Part shown: one piece after another, positions 52,466 through 62,652 of the stretch | Layout of the letters: the number at the start of each line of letters is the position of its first letter | Numbering within the stretch: position 1 is the stretch's first letter | NCBI GenBank assembly: GCA_020746835.1 | Contig: JAGPNK010000023.1 | Location: 1-64,000 of the forward strand | Origin: Stachybotrys elegans | Taxonomy: Eukaryota; Ascomycota; Sordariomycetes; Hypocreales; Stachybotryaceae | Direction: 5' to 3' | DNA: 64,000 bases | Notes under the pieces: model-generated | What the model saw: the letters and a program-made list of their open reading frames with translations, nothing else | What the model was told of the DNA's origin: nothing | Databases searched by the model: none | Program-made: the position numbers and the translations under genes

Positions 52466-52499
52466 CCCTGTCTCAAGATTTTGAAATCTTGGGACAGGG
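52466..52499. repeat. 16-bp hairpin with one mismatch, 2-base loop
   Basis: CCCTGTCTCAAGATTT and AAATCTTGGGACAGGG flank TG; 15 of 16 positions pair. It lies next to the tandem elements at 52518-52574, upstream of the sirtuin gene. Confidence 0.8.
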
Positions 52500-52517
52500 G
52501 GCTTCAGCCTGCGAAGT

Positions 52518-52574
52518 GGTCCCGATTTTGGGATCAGGGGCTTCAGTCTGTCAAGTGGTCCCGATTTTGGGATC
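52518..52574. promoter_or_regulatory. two tandem CCC-N6-GGG elements upstream of the sirtuin gene
   Basis: GGTCCCGATTTTGGGATCAGG occurs at 52518-52538 and again at 52557-52577, inside a 39-bp direct repeat. Cores are CCC-GATTTT-GGG. They are 133-183 bases before the start at 52388 (-). Confidence 0.7.
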
Positions 52575-52579
52575 AGGAG

Positions 52580-53265
52580 GTTAGCAAGGATTTCATCTCG
52601 GGATAACCAAGGGCCCAAAAGTAGGTCGGTCAACTCAGAACCATTCAACACCACCCTCTCCAAAGAAAAAGAAGCAGGAAAAGCCTCACCCCGTATGCAT
52701 ATATGTACAGTAAAAGTAAGCCATGTTCAAGCTACTTTCCGACATACTTACATTCGTCTGTCAGCTGAAATCTGTTCGTGGATGCTTCGTTGCCACTTTG
52801 TATTGTTTGCCTCTGCATAAGTATGATACATAAGTCTAATTTATGCTAACGAGATGGGAACAAGAATAAGCATTGTCAGTACAGACCCAGCTCTGCCTAC
52901 AAAAATACACTTCTTTTCTACAGCTGGTACAGAATGTCCATTTCGGGGGGAGGAGGGGCATTTTGACCCAATGAGTATTTTTTGGAGTACAGTGGTACAT
53001 GTTCTTCGCGTATCATGAGGGACTCATCAAACTCATCAATACAACAGAGACTATACAGCGAACTGTCTTCTACAATGATCTGTTAGAGTGCACTAATGGG
53101 TCCGTGAATCTCTTGAATCTGGTGCGTTCTTTTACAATACTAATTAGTAGAAACTAATCTTCCAATATTGCTCATTTTCTGACTGTAAGGTGCTGTATAT
53201 CAGGATGTATTAAAGCTAGTATCGACTGTTACACTGTGTGTCCGAACTATCTTCCAAGAAGGTCC
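52580..53265. other. intergenic, nothing recognised
   Basis: No supported frame. Some intron-like signals, no repeat. Confidence 0.3.
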
Positions 53266-54474
53266 TTACGCTGGATACCTGTATCCTACGCTTGCCCAAA
53301 TAATAGATAAGCTCACAAGACCTTCAAGTCGACTTCGCGACCATGGAAGTTGCAATAATTCATGCTATATACAGTCAGTATGGAGTTCTTATAGCTCATA
53401 AAACACCCACTTGCCTTGAGAAGTTGATCCGTGTTGGTAGAATGAGTTGTTGCTAGAAGGAATTTGACCGCGAGACAATCCAACGGCCATCTTTCCGTAT
53501 CATCTATGCCAACGACTCCGTTTTCTTTTGAATATCCCTGCATGAGTTCCATCATGATCGAACTTAGGGCTCTGATGTCTGTATTCTGGCTGGATTTGAA
53601 TTGTGAATATTCATGTCCCCCTGAATGTCCTTGTTAGATGTCAAGAGCAGTAATAACGAGATGACATGACATACAGAGTTTTATAGTTCCCGTCTGATCA
53701 ATCAGGATATTGGAACTATTGAGTTGACCATGTTCAAGTCCATTTTTTTCCAAATATTGCAGACCATCGAGGACATATGTTAGGTCAGCGGGGTAATGGT
53801 TAGAGGAGGAGCTCACAACTTACTTGTCCTAAAATCGAGGCCAATCGGAGTTCATCGAGAAGTGGACAAGCTGCGAGCTCAGACAGGGATAATGGCATGA
53901 ACTCGAAGGCGACAGAAGAACTGCCTTCAGAGGATAGTATCTGTCGAGAAGTCAGAAAGTGGGGATGCTGAATCCGTTGGATAGATAAGATTTGGCTATT
54001 AATATTGGGCTCAGTGAGGCGTTTGATAATCACAAGAGATGACTTGTCACCTGACAATCCAGTAGTCTTCTCGGCTACAGTGACGTAGTCCATCTGACCA
54101 AACTTCAACTGGAATAGTCTGTTAAAGCCTTTCCAACCAGATGCCGAACTTTCCGATATCACTTTGACGGCCTGGGGGTCAGCTGTTAACTCCCTAGCAG
54201 GATGCCGTGGGGGAGCTGTTTGGGAGCTGAGTTTGCCCTCAGGACTCCATTGCACCGGCATGTCAAGGGCTGAGTCATGAGTGTTGACTCCCCGCATGTG
54301 GTGCTTGCGGTATGGTTTGGATTCTGGTGCATCCAGCCCGGCGATAGGGCGTTTCTGCCTCCGCTGAGTATCGATGGTTGAGGCAACCTTCTCCACAGGT
54401 TCACTCAACCCAACACTTCCAGGGAAAATAGTATTGCGATACCCTTCATTCAATCCCATATTGATAAATGACAA
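53266..54474 (-). CDS. kinase-fold protein, probable pseudokinase
   Basis: Exons 54474-53824, 53774-53675, 53620-53415 and 53364-53266 would give 351 residues. A disordered N-terminus (about 125 residues) precedes a kinase-like domain. The beta-3 lysine may be in VIIKRL, and LRLASILGQVLDGLQYLEKN is the E helix. The catalytic loop reads LEHGQLNSSNILI, so the HRD aspartate is lost. The DFG region is IKLWGHEYS, also without Asp, and DIRALSSIMMELM is helix F. So it is predicted catalytically dead. Two splice oddities: the first intron (49 bases, GTAAGT donor, CTGAC branch) would end in AT rather than AG, with no AG available; the last is GC-AG (AAG|GCAAGT). The missing acceptor may make the gene non-functional. 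Divergent from the DUF3723 gene. Confidence 0.6.
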
Positions 54475-54637
54475 TTGGGGTGATGTTTTACAGTGTGACT
54501 CCTTGTAAGGCAGGTCCTAACAGGTACGTCAGTATGTAAATATCTGTGTAAAGATCTGGTAAGGGTTGAACATGGTTGAATTTTACGGCAGGAGACCTTC
54601 CTATATGTAAGCTTTGGCAGGGAGGGAAGGTTTAACG

Positions 54638-54723
54638 GTCCATTTTGGGTGGCCTGCTTTTGGGTCCTTGAATGTCCCAGAACTTGGCCTTCCCTACCTC
54701 TTTCTGATCCCAAAATCGGGATC
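54638..54723. promoter_or_regulatory. CArG-like elements in the pseudokinase/DUF3723 divergent promoter
   Basis: CC-ATTTTG-GG at 54640-54649, CCC-AGAACT-TGG at about 54676-54687, and CCC-AAAATC-GGG at 54709-54720 inside GATCCC...GGGATC. The last is 128 bases before the ATG at 54848. Confidence 0.65.
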
Positions 54724-54847
54724 ATACAATCAACTACAAGAATAATGTTAGCTATCCGCGACCAAGCCATCTCTTTCTTCGTCCTTCTTTAAAAACTTTG
54801 AGTCATAAAATGCATGATTTGTAGCATATTACTTGCTCACTACAACT

Positions 54848-57767
54848 ATGTCTAACACAAAACCAAATATCCTATCCCAGCGTATCGAAGAAGAGAGAGC
54901 TCTGAAGCAATTGGGAACAGCAAGAGTCAAGCTAAGCTTCCTCGATTTTCCTTATTCAGAACAACTCCAGCGGACAAAGAAAGCCAACATCGACCGTCTT
55001 AAGCGAGTGTTTCGTGTCGAAGGTGGGTGCAGGCCAGATGACCTCGCTAATCGCATACCTGCCATCATTGATGAGGGTCAGTGGCAGCAGTACCTTAGTG
55101 AATCGAACATATCTATGGATCACGAGCCGGAAAATATTACCAGGACGCATGCTGAAATTGATTTCCCTCCTGGATTCCGTCTGCAATGTCTTCGCGGGCG
55201 ACACCGTGTAGAAGCAGCAAGACAGGTGCTTCCCGAGCGCGACCAGTGGTGGACTGTAGATTTCTACCCCTCCAGTAAGGTTAGCTTCGCAAAGATCCTG
55301 CACAGTCACTGACTCATGAATCAGGCATTACCGCGGAGTTGAAATGCACACTGATTGATGAATATACAAATGAGATCAAGCCAGATGATGGTGAGTTTTT
55401 TTACAAGATCCGTCAATTTCAAGGTGTTTTTGGCCGAAAAAACCCATACTTTGAGAAACGGTGGTGGGCTCGGCTTGCCGCAGTGTCGACTTCCCACAAC
55501 AAAAAGGAGCGACTTGAACAACTCTTCCGCCATGTCCATTTCGCTCCAGCATTCGACGCATTTCAACATATCCCAGCGCTTTACGTAGGCATGCGGATAA
55601 GCACGCTGAATAAGATGATATCGATGAAGTGCCATGAGGTAAGAGCACTCCTCGATATTGCTGGCTAATATACCAATAGTCTAAGTTATTTTTAGCTGCC
55701 TTGAGCCGTGTCCGGAACTGGTGGTATTATGCCTTTGAAAATAACGAAAGCATGATGCGGCGATTAAGCAGAACAGACATCGAGGATCTCCAAAACACTG
55801 CTCCCGGAGCCTGCGAAAGGGATTTTCAAGACCTAGTTTACCGCGTAAAAGCAGGCAAGATCCTCGCTGCATTTAGTGCCAGTGAGCGAGAGAGAATATG
55901 GGATAGGATTTGCTCATCTACTACTGATTGTTTAGTGCCATCTCTGCACGCATTTTTCGAGAATTTGAAGTATCTCAAAGGTCCTGCAGATTGCATGAAG
56001 CGGCTCATACGACCCAAAAGGGGTGAAACTATTCAATCGGCTTTGTGGGATGCATTTGCCGACCCAGGTTTACGCTCAGGAAAATGCATAATCCAAGGAT
56101 CTAAAAACACCTTCTTCTTCGCACAAGCTGATACCAATACCCGCTTCAGTCTTTCATATCGCCAACTTTGGCTGAATGCAATCCGAGATTACCGCGACAT
56201 GCCAAAGCAGGTTTGTCAAAAGCTGGCCAACCCCAAGAATGGGGAGGCAAATGAGACAGTTCTGTATGAATTTGCATCATTGGCGCATAAGCTTGGTTTC
56301 GAAACGCAAGAGATTAATGATCTCGTACAACATGACCCGGACGAAAAGATAGCTCGCCGCCTTCTTCGTACAGCCAGAAACCCTAGTCAATACAGATATA
56401 AGGACTTCAAAGGGTGCATCGATCGACTTGTCCAGATAATACATGAAGCTGAGCCGCTGGATGGTGAAAATCATAACAATCTTGAGGCTGGCGATGATAA
56501 CGATGATAGTCTGGGTGAGGAGCCGAAGCTTCAGCAGGTGAGAGCGCCAAATCGATGCGGCATCCCCAACGATGAGGACCAGGTTCGAGATGGGCCCTTG
56601 ATGTATTTGCCCAAGATCCACCATTCGACCGGTTCAAAACAGGCAGAATTAACATCCTTTTTCGTACAAAAGTCCCTGTATCTTTTCTTCTTTGGAACAG
56701 ATGCTGGGATTGACTTCGGAAAAGACTTAGAACCGGTATGTAGCGATGGTTTAAAGGATCTGATCCATCGAGAGCGATTATTAAATAGCACAGAGCGGCC
56801 CTTAGACAACAGGAACCAAGAAGGACATACTCTCCAGGATATGGAAGTCGAGATAGGTCAGGGCTCTGCTGCACGACTGGACGATGCGAAGCGAGAGTTG
56901 GAGGCACTGGAGGCACGCATTCAGCTGAAAGCAACCGAACAGCAGGATCAAGAAACTCGATTGAGAGACCTAGAAAACATAATTTCACAGAAAGAAGAGA
57001 CCCTAAAAGAGTTACAGGCCTCTGTCGACAAGCGCAAAAATGACCTTGAGCAAAACGCAAACAACGTGGATGAAGGTTGGCAAGCAAGCGAGGCTCAAGA
57101 AATCAGAGCAAGTATCCAGACAACTTCGCTGGAGCGAGAAATGGAAGCCAAAGCAAAAAATCTAGAAGAAGAACTGCAAAGAAAAGAAAGGGCGCTTGAA
57201 CAAGCTGGAAAGGAAGCAGAAAGACTGCGAGCAGAAGTGGAATCACTGAAGCGACAAGCTGAGGAGCAATTGAAAAGTCAACAACTTCTACCACCTAAGA
57301 CAACAATCAAGGACGTTCGTATAGGATTCATGATTAGCAACCGAAAACGTTGGGAGTTGGCGCAAGAACTCTACGTCGATCCACACGAACCTTCAGAAGT
57401 ACAGAAAATGTGTGAAGAATACCTGAAGAGAGGCATAGGTATTTTTGACCATAACCTTCGACATTTAAGGCCCAATACTTGCTACGAAGCAGTGATGTCG
57501 AACGGAAGTCGCATCGTAATGCTCTTTCCACAGTGGAGAATCGGCCATAATACTACACTGTCAGAAAAACAGGCGCTGCAATCCAATGGAAAAAGACTAT
57601 TCCAATTCTATGCTAATACTAAGACCGATCAAGTAGATCTTAGATACTTGGAAGCACAGGAGAACACTAAGCGGCTCAAGCAAGGTTCAAGTGGTGATTC
57701 ACAGGTTGATTCTACCAGTCAAAAGGCCATTGCTGAAGTGCCAGTCCTTACTGGGAATGAAGTTTAA
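54848..57767 (+). CDS. DUF3723 family protein (recurrent Starship cargo)
   Basis: Exons 54848-55274, 55325-55638 and 55680-57767 give 942 residues. Introns are 50 and 41 bases. Splicing them yields FYPSSITAELKCTLIDEYTN and MKCHESKLFLAALSRVRNWW, both of which fit the family. Hallmarks: CLRGRHRVEAARQVL and WWTVDFY near residue 120, DDGEFFYKIRQFQ, FDAFQHIPALYVGMRIS, then APGACERDFQDLVYRVKAG and VPSLHAFFENLKYL. After residue 610 a long coiled coil (about 660-810) leads to a small C-terminal domain. DUF3723 has no known activity; its genes are common in accessory regions and Starships. Nothing suggests truncation. The promoter is shared with the pseudokinase gene. Confidence 0.85.
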
Positions 57768-58345
57768 ATAGATAGTTAATAAATATAAAAATCTATATGC
57801 CTTGAGCAACGAAGTTCCGAAAGGTTCTTTCCTCCGCGCCCTTCTCGACAGCGAAAAAGCTCGGTCCACTTCGCGATCCGTGCGAGCTTCTGTTTTTAAG
57901 CCACATCAAGCCACATATCTGCGCCACACAGTTCCAACTTGGGAAATCCTTCTCTCCCTAAAGTCCTTACGGTTATCGGTCAAGGGATGAAATTATCCCA
58001 CAACACAGCCACAGCTTTAAGAACGAATGCTTCTGGTTACTATGGGTTGGCACTTTGCTCTAGGTAAGGGAAGAAAATCGTTATTGCTTGATTCTATACT
58101 CTACAGCATCATTGACAACAGAGCTACCGGTAATTAAGCAGCCGTAGTAAATGCAGCGCTGAACCCTAAGCGACCAATTAGACAGCAGCTACCACGCGGA
58201 AGACATCGTATCCGCTGAACCCTTATTAACCAATTGGGCCGCAGCTGTCCCACACATCTAAGGTAGTGTCATGGCAGCGTCATTATAATTACCTTTAAGG
58301 ACGAGGGATTATTTTACCATTTTCAGTTCTTAGATTCAAGAGTCA
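57768..58345. other. intergenic, nothing recognised
   Basis: The frame at 57802-57990 has no support. Confidence 0.3.
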
Positions 58346-58712
58346 ATGATATTCCTCGATGCCCCCTATATTGGCCGGGTCTCTGTTGCGGCAAATCCAG
58401 GTGAGTCTCCTCAATGGCCTTCTCTTAATTCTGTACCCGGAATCTCGCTGAGTATCGGTGTTTCCACTGGCCAGTTTGTTTCACCAAGGAATGGATACCA
58501 AAGAACCCTCCCCCAACCAGATGTCAACCGCAAACCAAGAGATTGAAAACCTCCTTGCAAAAAACGTTTCGCTCGAAGCTGAGATGTTTCGCCTACAAGC
58601 CGAAATGATAAGATTACGAGATCTTTCATTTGCGCACATACAGCGTTGCAAATCTGTCCGTGATGACACACACTCGCCATGTTTGCACAAAACGAAGAGT
58701 GAAAGGAAGTAG
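58346..58712 (+). CDS. small coiled-coil hypothetical protein, 92 residues
   Basis: Exons 58346-58400 and 58489-58712 (88-base intron, GTGAGT donor, CACCAAG acceptor) keep phase. A short N-terminus is followed by a leucine-heptad coil: IENLLAKNVSLEAEMFRLQA, EMIRLRDLSF. A polar basic end follows. In style it resembles the other small coiled-coil genes at 38854 and 40480, but I cannot show homology by eye. No element of the CCC-N6-GGG type is seen upstream. Confidence 0.45.
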
Positions 58713-59406
58713 TGGTTAATTGACAGTTTTCTGATTCATCCCTTTTGATGGAGATCTCACAAGGCACGGTGTATGCGCCCAAATTTTGGTCGATTGCGTT
58801 GAAAATTTGAAAGGACATATACTTTGTGCCTTGAGAAATGTATTTTGAGGAACGAAAATTTGTTCCTTCCTGGTTCAGCTTATTATCATAGTGGGCAGCA
58901 AAGGCGGGGAAATGTTCCTCTGCTCTCAAACAGTTCAGTTAGAATTATCCATAGAGAACAACAGCCCTCCACCTCTAAGCCAAAACTGCTACTTTTTATT
59001 TCTAATGACCTGATTTTTTTGGGCTTTTAGGATGGCCGATCCGTTAAGCATCACTACTTCATCACGAGCTATAGCCACAGCTACTATTCTATAATTGCGA
59101 AGGACATTCAAGGTGGCACGAGTATTAGTCAGTTTTGCATTGCTGTGTTGACTATCTTGGTTTCTCTTCTATTCTTTGGCCTTGAAACGTCCCGTGATTA
59201 TCCTTGAGATCCTCCCCCCGCTTGCCTGCTAACAGCAGCTACAAGGCGTCTTGCTTCTCAGCCTCGTTCCTCAAGGCAATGGCGGAACCCGTAGGGGGGC
59301 CGGTCTCTTGTAATTAAATTTAAGTTATGCTTTTGGAACGATGTGCCATGAGGAATGAAGAGTAGAAAGGATACGCGTGCGCCCCACGATTTGCGTACAA
59401 GTGGCA
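58713..59406. other. intergenic, nothing recognised
   Basis: Minus frame 58411-58929 and plus frame 58824-59030 are unsupported. Confidence 0.3.
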
Positions 59407-59700
59407 TGTACCAGCTCGAGCAGTGGGCCAGGACACGACATACTGGCCTATTGCTGAGGCCAGTATATAGTGTACTGGCCCTTAACCGAGGCCAGTATAT
59501 TGTGTGCTGGCCCTAACCGAGGCCAGTATGTCTATGTACCAGCCTGGGTTTGCGCTGGCCCATTTACGTACCAGCCCAAACTCTGGGCTGGTATATGATA
59601 TACTGGCCCAAGTTCTGGGTTAGTACAAGGCATGCTGGCCCAAAATGTGTACCAAGATTCTCTGTCCTGGCCCTTGGTCCAAGCTGGTATACAGCTCTAC
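59407..59700. repeat. array of degenerate GGCCAGTA/TACTGGCC inverted repeats
   Basis: TACTGGCC or TGCTGGCC and GGCCAGTA alternate about eight times with spacers of 10-15 bases (for example GAGGCCAGTATA-TAGTG-TACTGGCCC near 59457-59480, repeated near 59488-59512). Variants GTACCAGC and CTGGGCTGG extend it to about 59700. The array ends about 180 bases before the ATG at 59879 and borders the CArG-like site at 59754. Confidence 0.75.
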
Positions 59701-59753
59701 GACCCCACTTCATCAGGAACTCGGCCAATCATTGTACATTCTGGGCCAAGTGT

Positions 59754-59765
59754 CCCAAAACTGGG
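59754..59765. promoter_or_regulatory. CCC-N6-GGG element before the membrane-protein gene
   Basis: CCC-AAAACT-GGG, 114 bases before the ATG at 59879. It has the same core as two units of the 36195-36255 array. Confidence 0.6.
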
Positions 59766-59878
59766 CACAAGGCGAACTTGGGCCATAATTTGGGACTCCG
59801 AAACAGTAAAACATATAAGGTCACTCGTTACACGTAGTGCGAACGATCACAAGTCATTATACATACAAAATATTTACT

Positions 59879-60521
59879 ATGAGTGATTCCGGGACCGAGG
59901 ACAATGAAGTACAAGCTCCTGTCACGAAATATATGACGATGTCTGTTGAAGCTAACCAGGTAAAGACACTGTACAATTTACTGGCAGGAGCTTCAGCTTG
60001 GGTCACGCTTGCTGGGTTTATCACTCTCCCAAATACATTCACTTCTATACAAACATCTGACAGCCTTGCTACGATAACAGGGGGCGAAATAATTCAGGAC
60101 CGAGTACAAAACATCCCTCTTCTTCCGCTCGCCGGAGTACTTTGCTTTGCGGGCATAGCCGGAACAGCCTTCTTGTGGTGGAAATTCAAGTCAAACTGTA
60201 TATGGGTGATCAGAACTCTCTTGAAGTGAGTGCATAACCCGAAAACCCTAACAATAAGCTAACAACACAAGTCCCGGGATCTCAAACACGCTAATAAGTT
60301 TACTTTCCACTGCCGTGAATATCATCAGTACGCAGAATGGACATGTTTCTGTAACAGCAGGCATTACCATTGGCGTAGTTACGACACTGCTATCAGGCAT
60401 GTTGTGTCTACGGATAATACATTGGAAACGCTTACAGGATTTGAAAGTCCTTCATGAGAGGGAATTGGCAAGAAATAGGATTAAACAAAGTATCCAAGTC
60501 CAGCGTCTCGAGGAAGAGTGA
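59879..60521 (+). CDS. four-helix membrane protein, unknown
   Basis: Exons 59879-60225 and 60272-60521 (46-base intron, branch GCTAACAAC) give 198 residues. The acidic cytoplasmic N-terminus (MSDSGTEDNE) is followed by hydrophobic segments at about residues 32-52, 83-105, 114-133 and 141-165, then a basic amphipathic tail (HWKRLQDLKVLHERELARNR). The layout resembles a widespread fungal family of small hypothetical membrane proteins with an N-terminal Asp/Glu stretch, but I cannot name it. It is convergent with the second ferric reductase (106 bases apart). Confidence 0.6.
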
Positions 60522-60627
60522 TAGCAAGTCTCAAAGAAATAATATAAGCACAAGTTGGCGCAATATGAACAGTTTGGTGACTATTGAAATTGAAGGTAAT
60601 TATAGATGTGGCGATATGGATGAAGAT

Positions 60628-62448
60628 CTAAATAGAAAAACTCTCCTCAATCAAATCAATATTGCTCTTGCTTTGGTGAGCTCTGACAACCTGGCGGACT
60701 TCATCGCTGAATCCTCCAGGCCCACAAGACACGACGGCCATAGCACCTATCTGCTGCTCTTGTTCTTTTGCTACAAGCGTACCAATATTGGGCCGATTGC
60801 AAAATACCGTTCCTTGGAATGAGGGATTGGGGATCATGTCAAGTGAGTGTCGTCTCGATACGAAAATCATGATTCGAAGTGTTTCATTTTTCTCATCCAA
60901 GGCCTGTAGTTGTTTAATCCATGGCATTACCCACTCGAAATGTTCAAAGTGTTGAATAGACCAAATGAGTAGGATCTTACGTGCAGCCACGGTCCCTTCA
61001 TCAATGCCCACCATCAGATCCCTGATATACAGCAGGTGATGAGTGATACCTACGCCTCCAGCAAAGAATATGACTGTACCGTACGAGTTAAGGGAGTTTC
61101 CTACGCCGTAAGGTCCCTCTACAAGACACATGATCTTCGTTATCCCTCCAGGAGTGGCCAAGGCCTTGCGGTACAAGCTTTTGGTCATACCTGTTCTGGC
61201 ACGGATGACAAAAGATAGTTGGGGCTTCCGTATGGCTGCGCTGTGCTGGATATCGCTAAACAATCTATCGGGCATTAAATCGTTTCTTTCATCAGTCCAT
61301 GCTATAGAAAATGGATGTGATTGCCATAGACTAATGCCAGGCATGTATAAGTAGGCGTGTTGTCCTGGTCGGGGGGACCAGGCCCGAGGCATGGATATCA
61401 CCAGTCGACAAGCATCACCAGGAAGTGCTTCAACCGTCGTTGCGCTACCGGAGATGCCGATGTTTAGATATGCAATACGAAGACCGCGTATGACGTGATC
61501 CGCAGCCCAAAATGAAATAATTACGAACAGATACTTGATCTGAGCCAGCTCTCCTACCATGAGATGATACCATAAGCCTGCGATAGCAAGACCTGCCAAG
61601 CCAACATGGAGTATTTTGAATATTTCATACGCCGCGTGTCGGAGTGGTTTCCAAGCCTGAATGCATAGTCCAATGAGCGCGGCTGTGCCCTACAATATTT
61701 AGTACGATGCCTTCTAGGTAGAGATGGCCATAGACCTACAATAAAGCCCCACATGAAAAACGGTTCAGATGGTGATGTCATCATCTCTAGAGACTCCCGA
61801 GAGAATCTGCTTCTCGCTAGGTGAGCCATGGTGTGAGCGAGGGCTTCCAGAGCAACAATGCGTCCGAGCCACCGATGGAAAAAGTTGTGTAGGTCGAATG
61901 GAATGCCAAGGTATGGGGTCAAAGGATTGTTTCTGCTAGCTAGAAGGAAGAGCGGTATCTGTAACTTGGGCATTGTGCATACATTAGCTATAGGATCTCA
62001 TAAGGAATTACGGGGAGAGCAGAGCGACCATATTGATAGTAGCTAAGACACCGGTACGGCTTCCGATGAGAGTGAAGAATTCGTCATAGGAGCGATTGAA
62101 ACCTATGCCGACAATGGAGAAGGCCAGATTCATTGAGAAGTAGGCAAGCATCAATACAAGTTGTAAGCGCGTTGGTAGTGTGCCAAAACTAATTCGAGAA
62201 TGAATTCGAAGTTCTTGATTATGCCGCTTGCGAAAAATAGGAGCTTCGAGCACATGACGTTTGAAATTAGCGAGGCTAGGCGAGGCCTTGGTAAAGTATC
62301 GTTGGTAAGGATTGTCGATGCACAAGAGCATACGGCTGAAGCCGATGATGGCATTGATCGTCTTCCATGTTGCAACAGCGGCTATTACCATCCCGCAAAA
62401 GACTAAAAGATAGTGAGAGAGAACTTCATCCTGTTGTCCACTTGCCAT
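60628..62448 (-). CDS. ferric/metalloreductase (FRE), copy 2
   Basis: Exons 62448-62029, 61958-61740 and 61689-60628 give 566 residues. I prefer the ATG at 62448 (MASGQQDEV before the first helix); the frame extends to 62571 without a signal peptide. Haem histidines are in NFFHRWLGRIVALEALAHTMAH and ILHVGLAGLAIAGLWYH. The FAD motif is QSHPFSIAW (canonical HPFS). The NAD(P)H site has VEGPYGVGNSLNSYG and FFAGGVGITHHLLYI, and VVSCGPGGFSDEVR lies near the C-terminus, all intact. Intron 1 best fits a GTCGCT donor after ATINM, giving INMIPLFLLASRNNPL as in relatives; the stronger GTAATT donor breaks phase. The second FRE of the window and better preserved in its nucleotide-binding motifs than copy 1. 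Iron or copper uptake role by family. Confidence 0.85.
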
Positions 62449-62589
62449 TTTGAATCCAGTTACACAGTGTATCTGAGTCCTTGGGTCGGTTTGACAAGGT
62501 TGACCATGGACTGTAGGGCAACTTGGAATGATTTTGCGAATCGAAGGGTTAGAGGAAACGGCAACAGGCACTTAGTTAGACCGAAAGCG

Positions 62590-62652
62590 CTGAGGGACCA
62601 GAACTTGTCTGTGCCGTGATTTGGGCCAAAAGTCGTATGGGGCCACTTTTGG
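62590..62652. promoter_or_regulatory. CArG-like element upstream of FRE copy 2
   Basis: CC-ACTTTT-GG at 62643-62652, with GATTTGGGCCAAAAGTC (about 62618-62634) and GGGACCAGAACTTG (62594) nearby. These are 145-205 bases before the start at 62448 (-). Confidence 0.5.

Larger units (their letters stand above)
17263..62652. mobile_element. probable interior (cargo) of a Starship-type giant transposon
   Basis: The span contains two ferric reductases, a patatin-like protein and a DUF3723 protein. These are three of the four accessory families (with NLRs) described as recurrent Starship cargo. It also holds many orphan coiled-coil genes and a shared promoter element. The limits given are simply the outermost shared promoter elements. 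I found no captain (DUF3435 tyrosine recombinase), no terminal repeats and no target-site duplication, so element ends and identity are unproven. The drug exporter and rhodopsin-like pair at 27-31 kb could be cargo or could show that two segments are juxtaposed. Confidence 0.5.
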
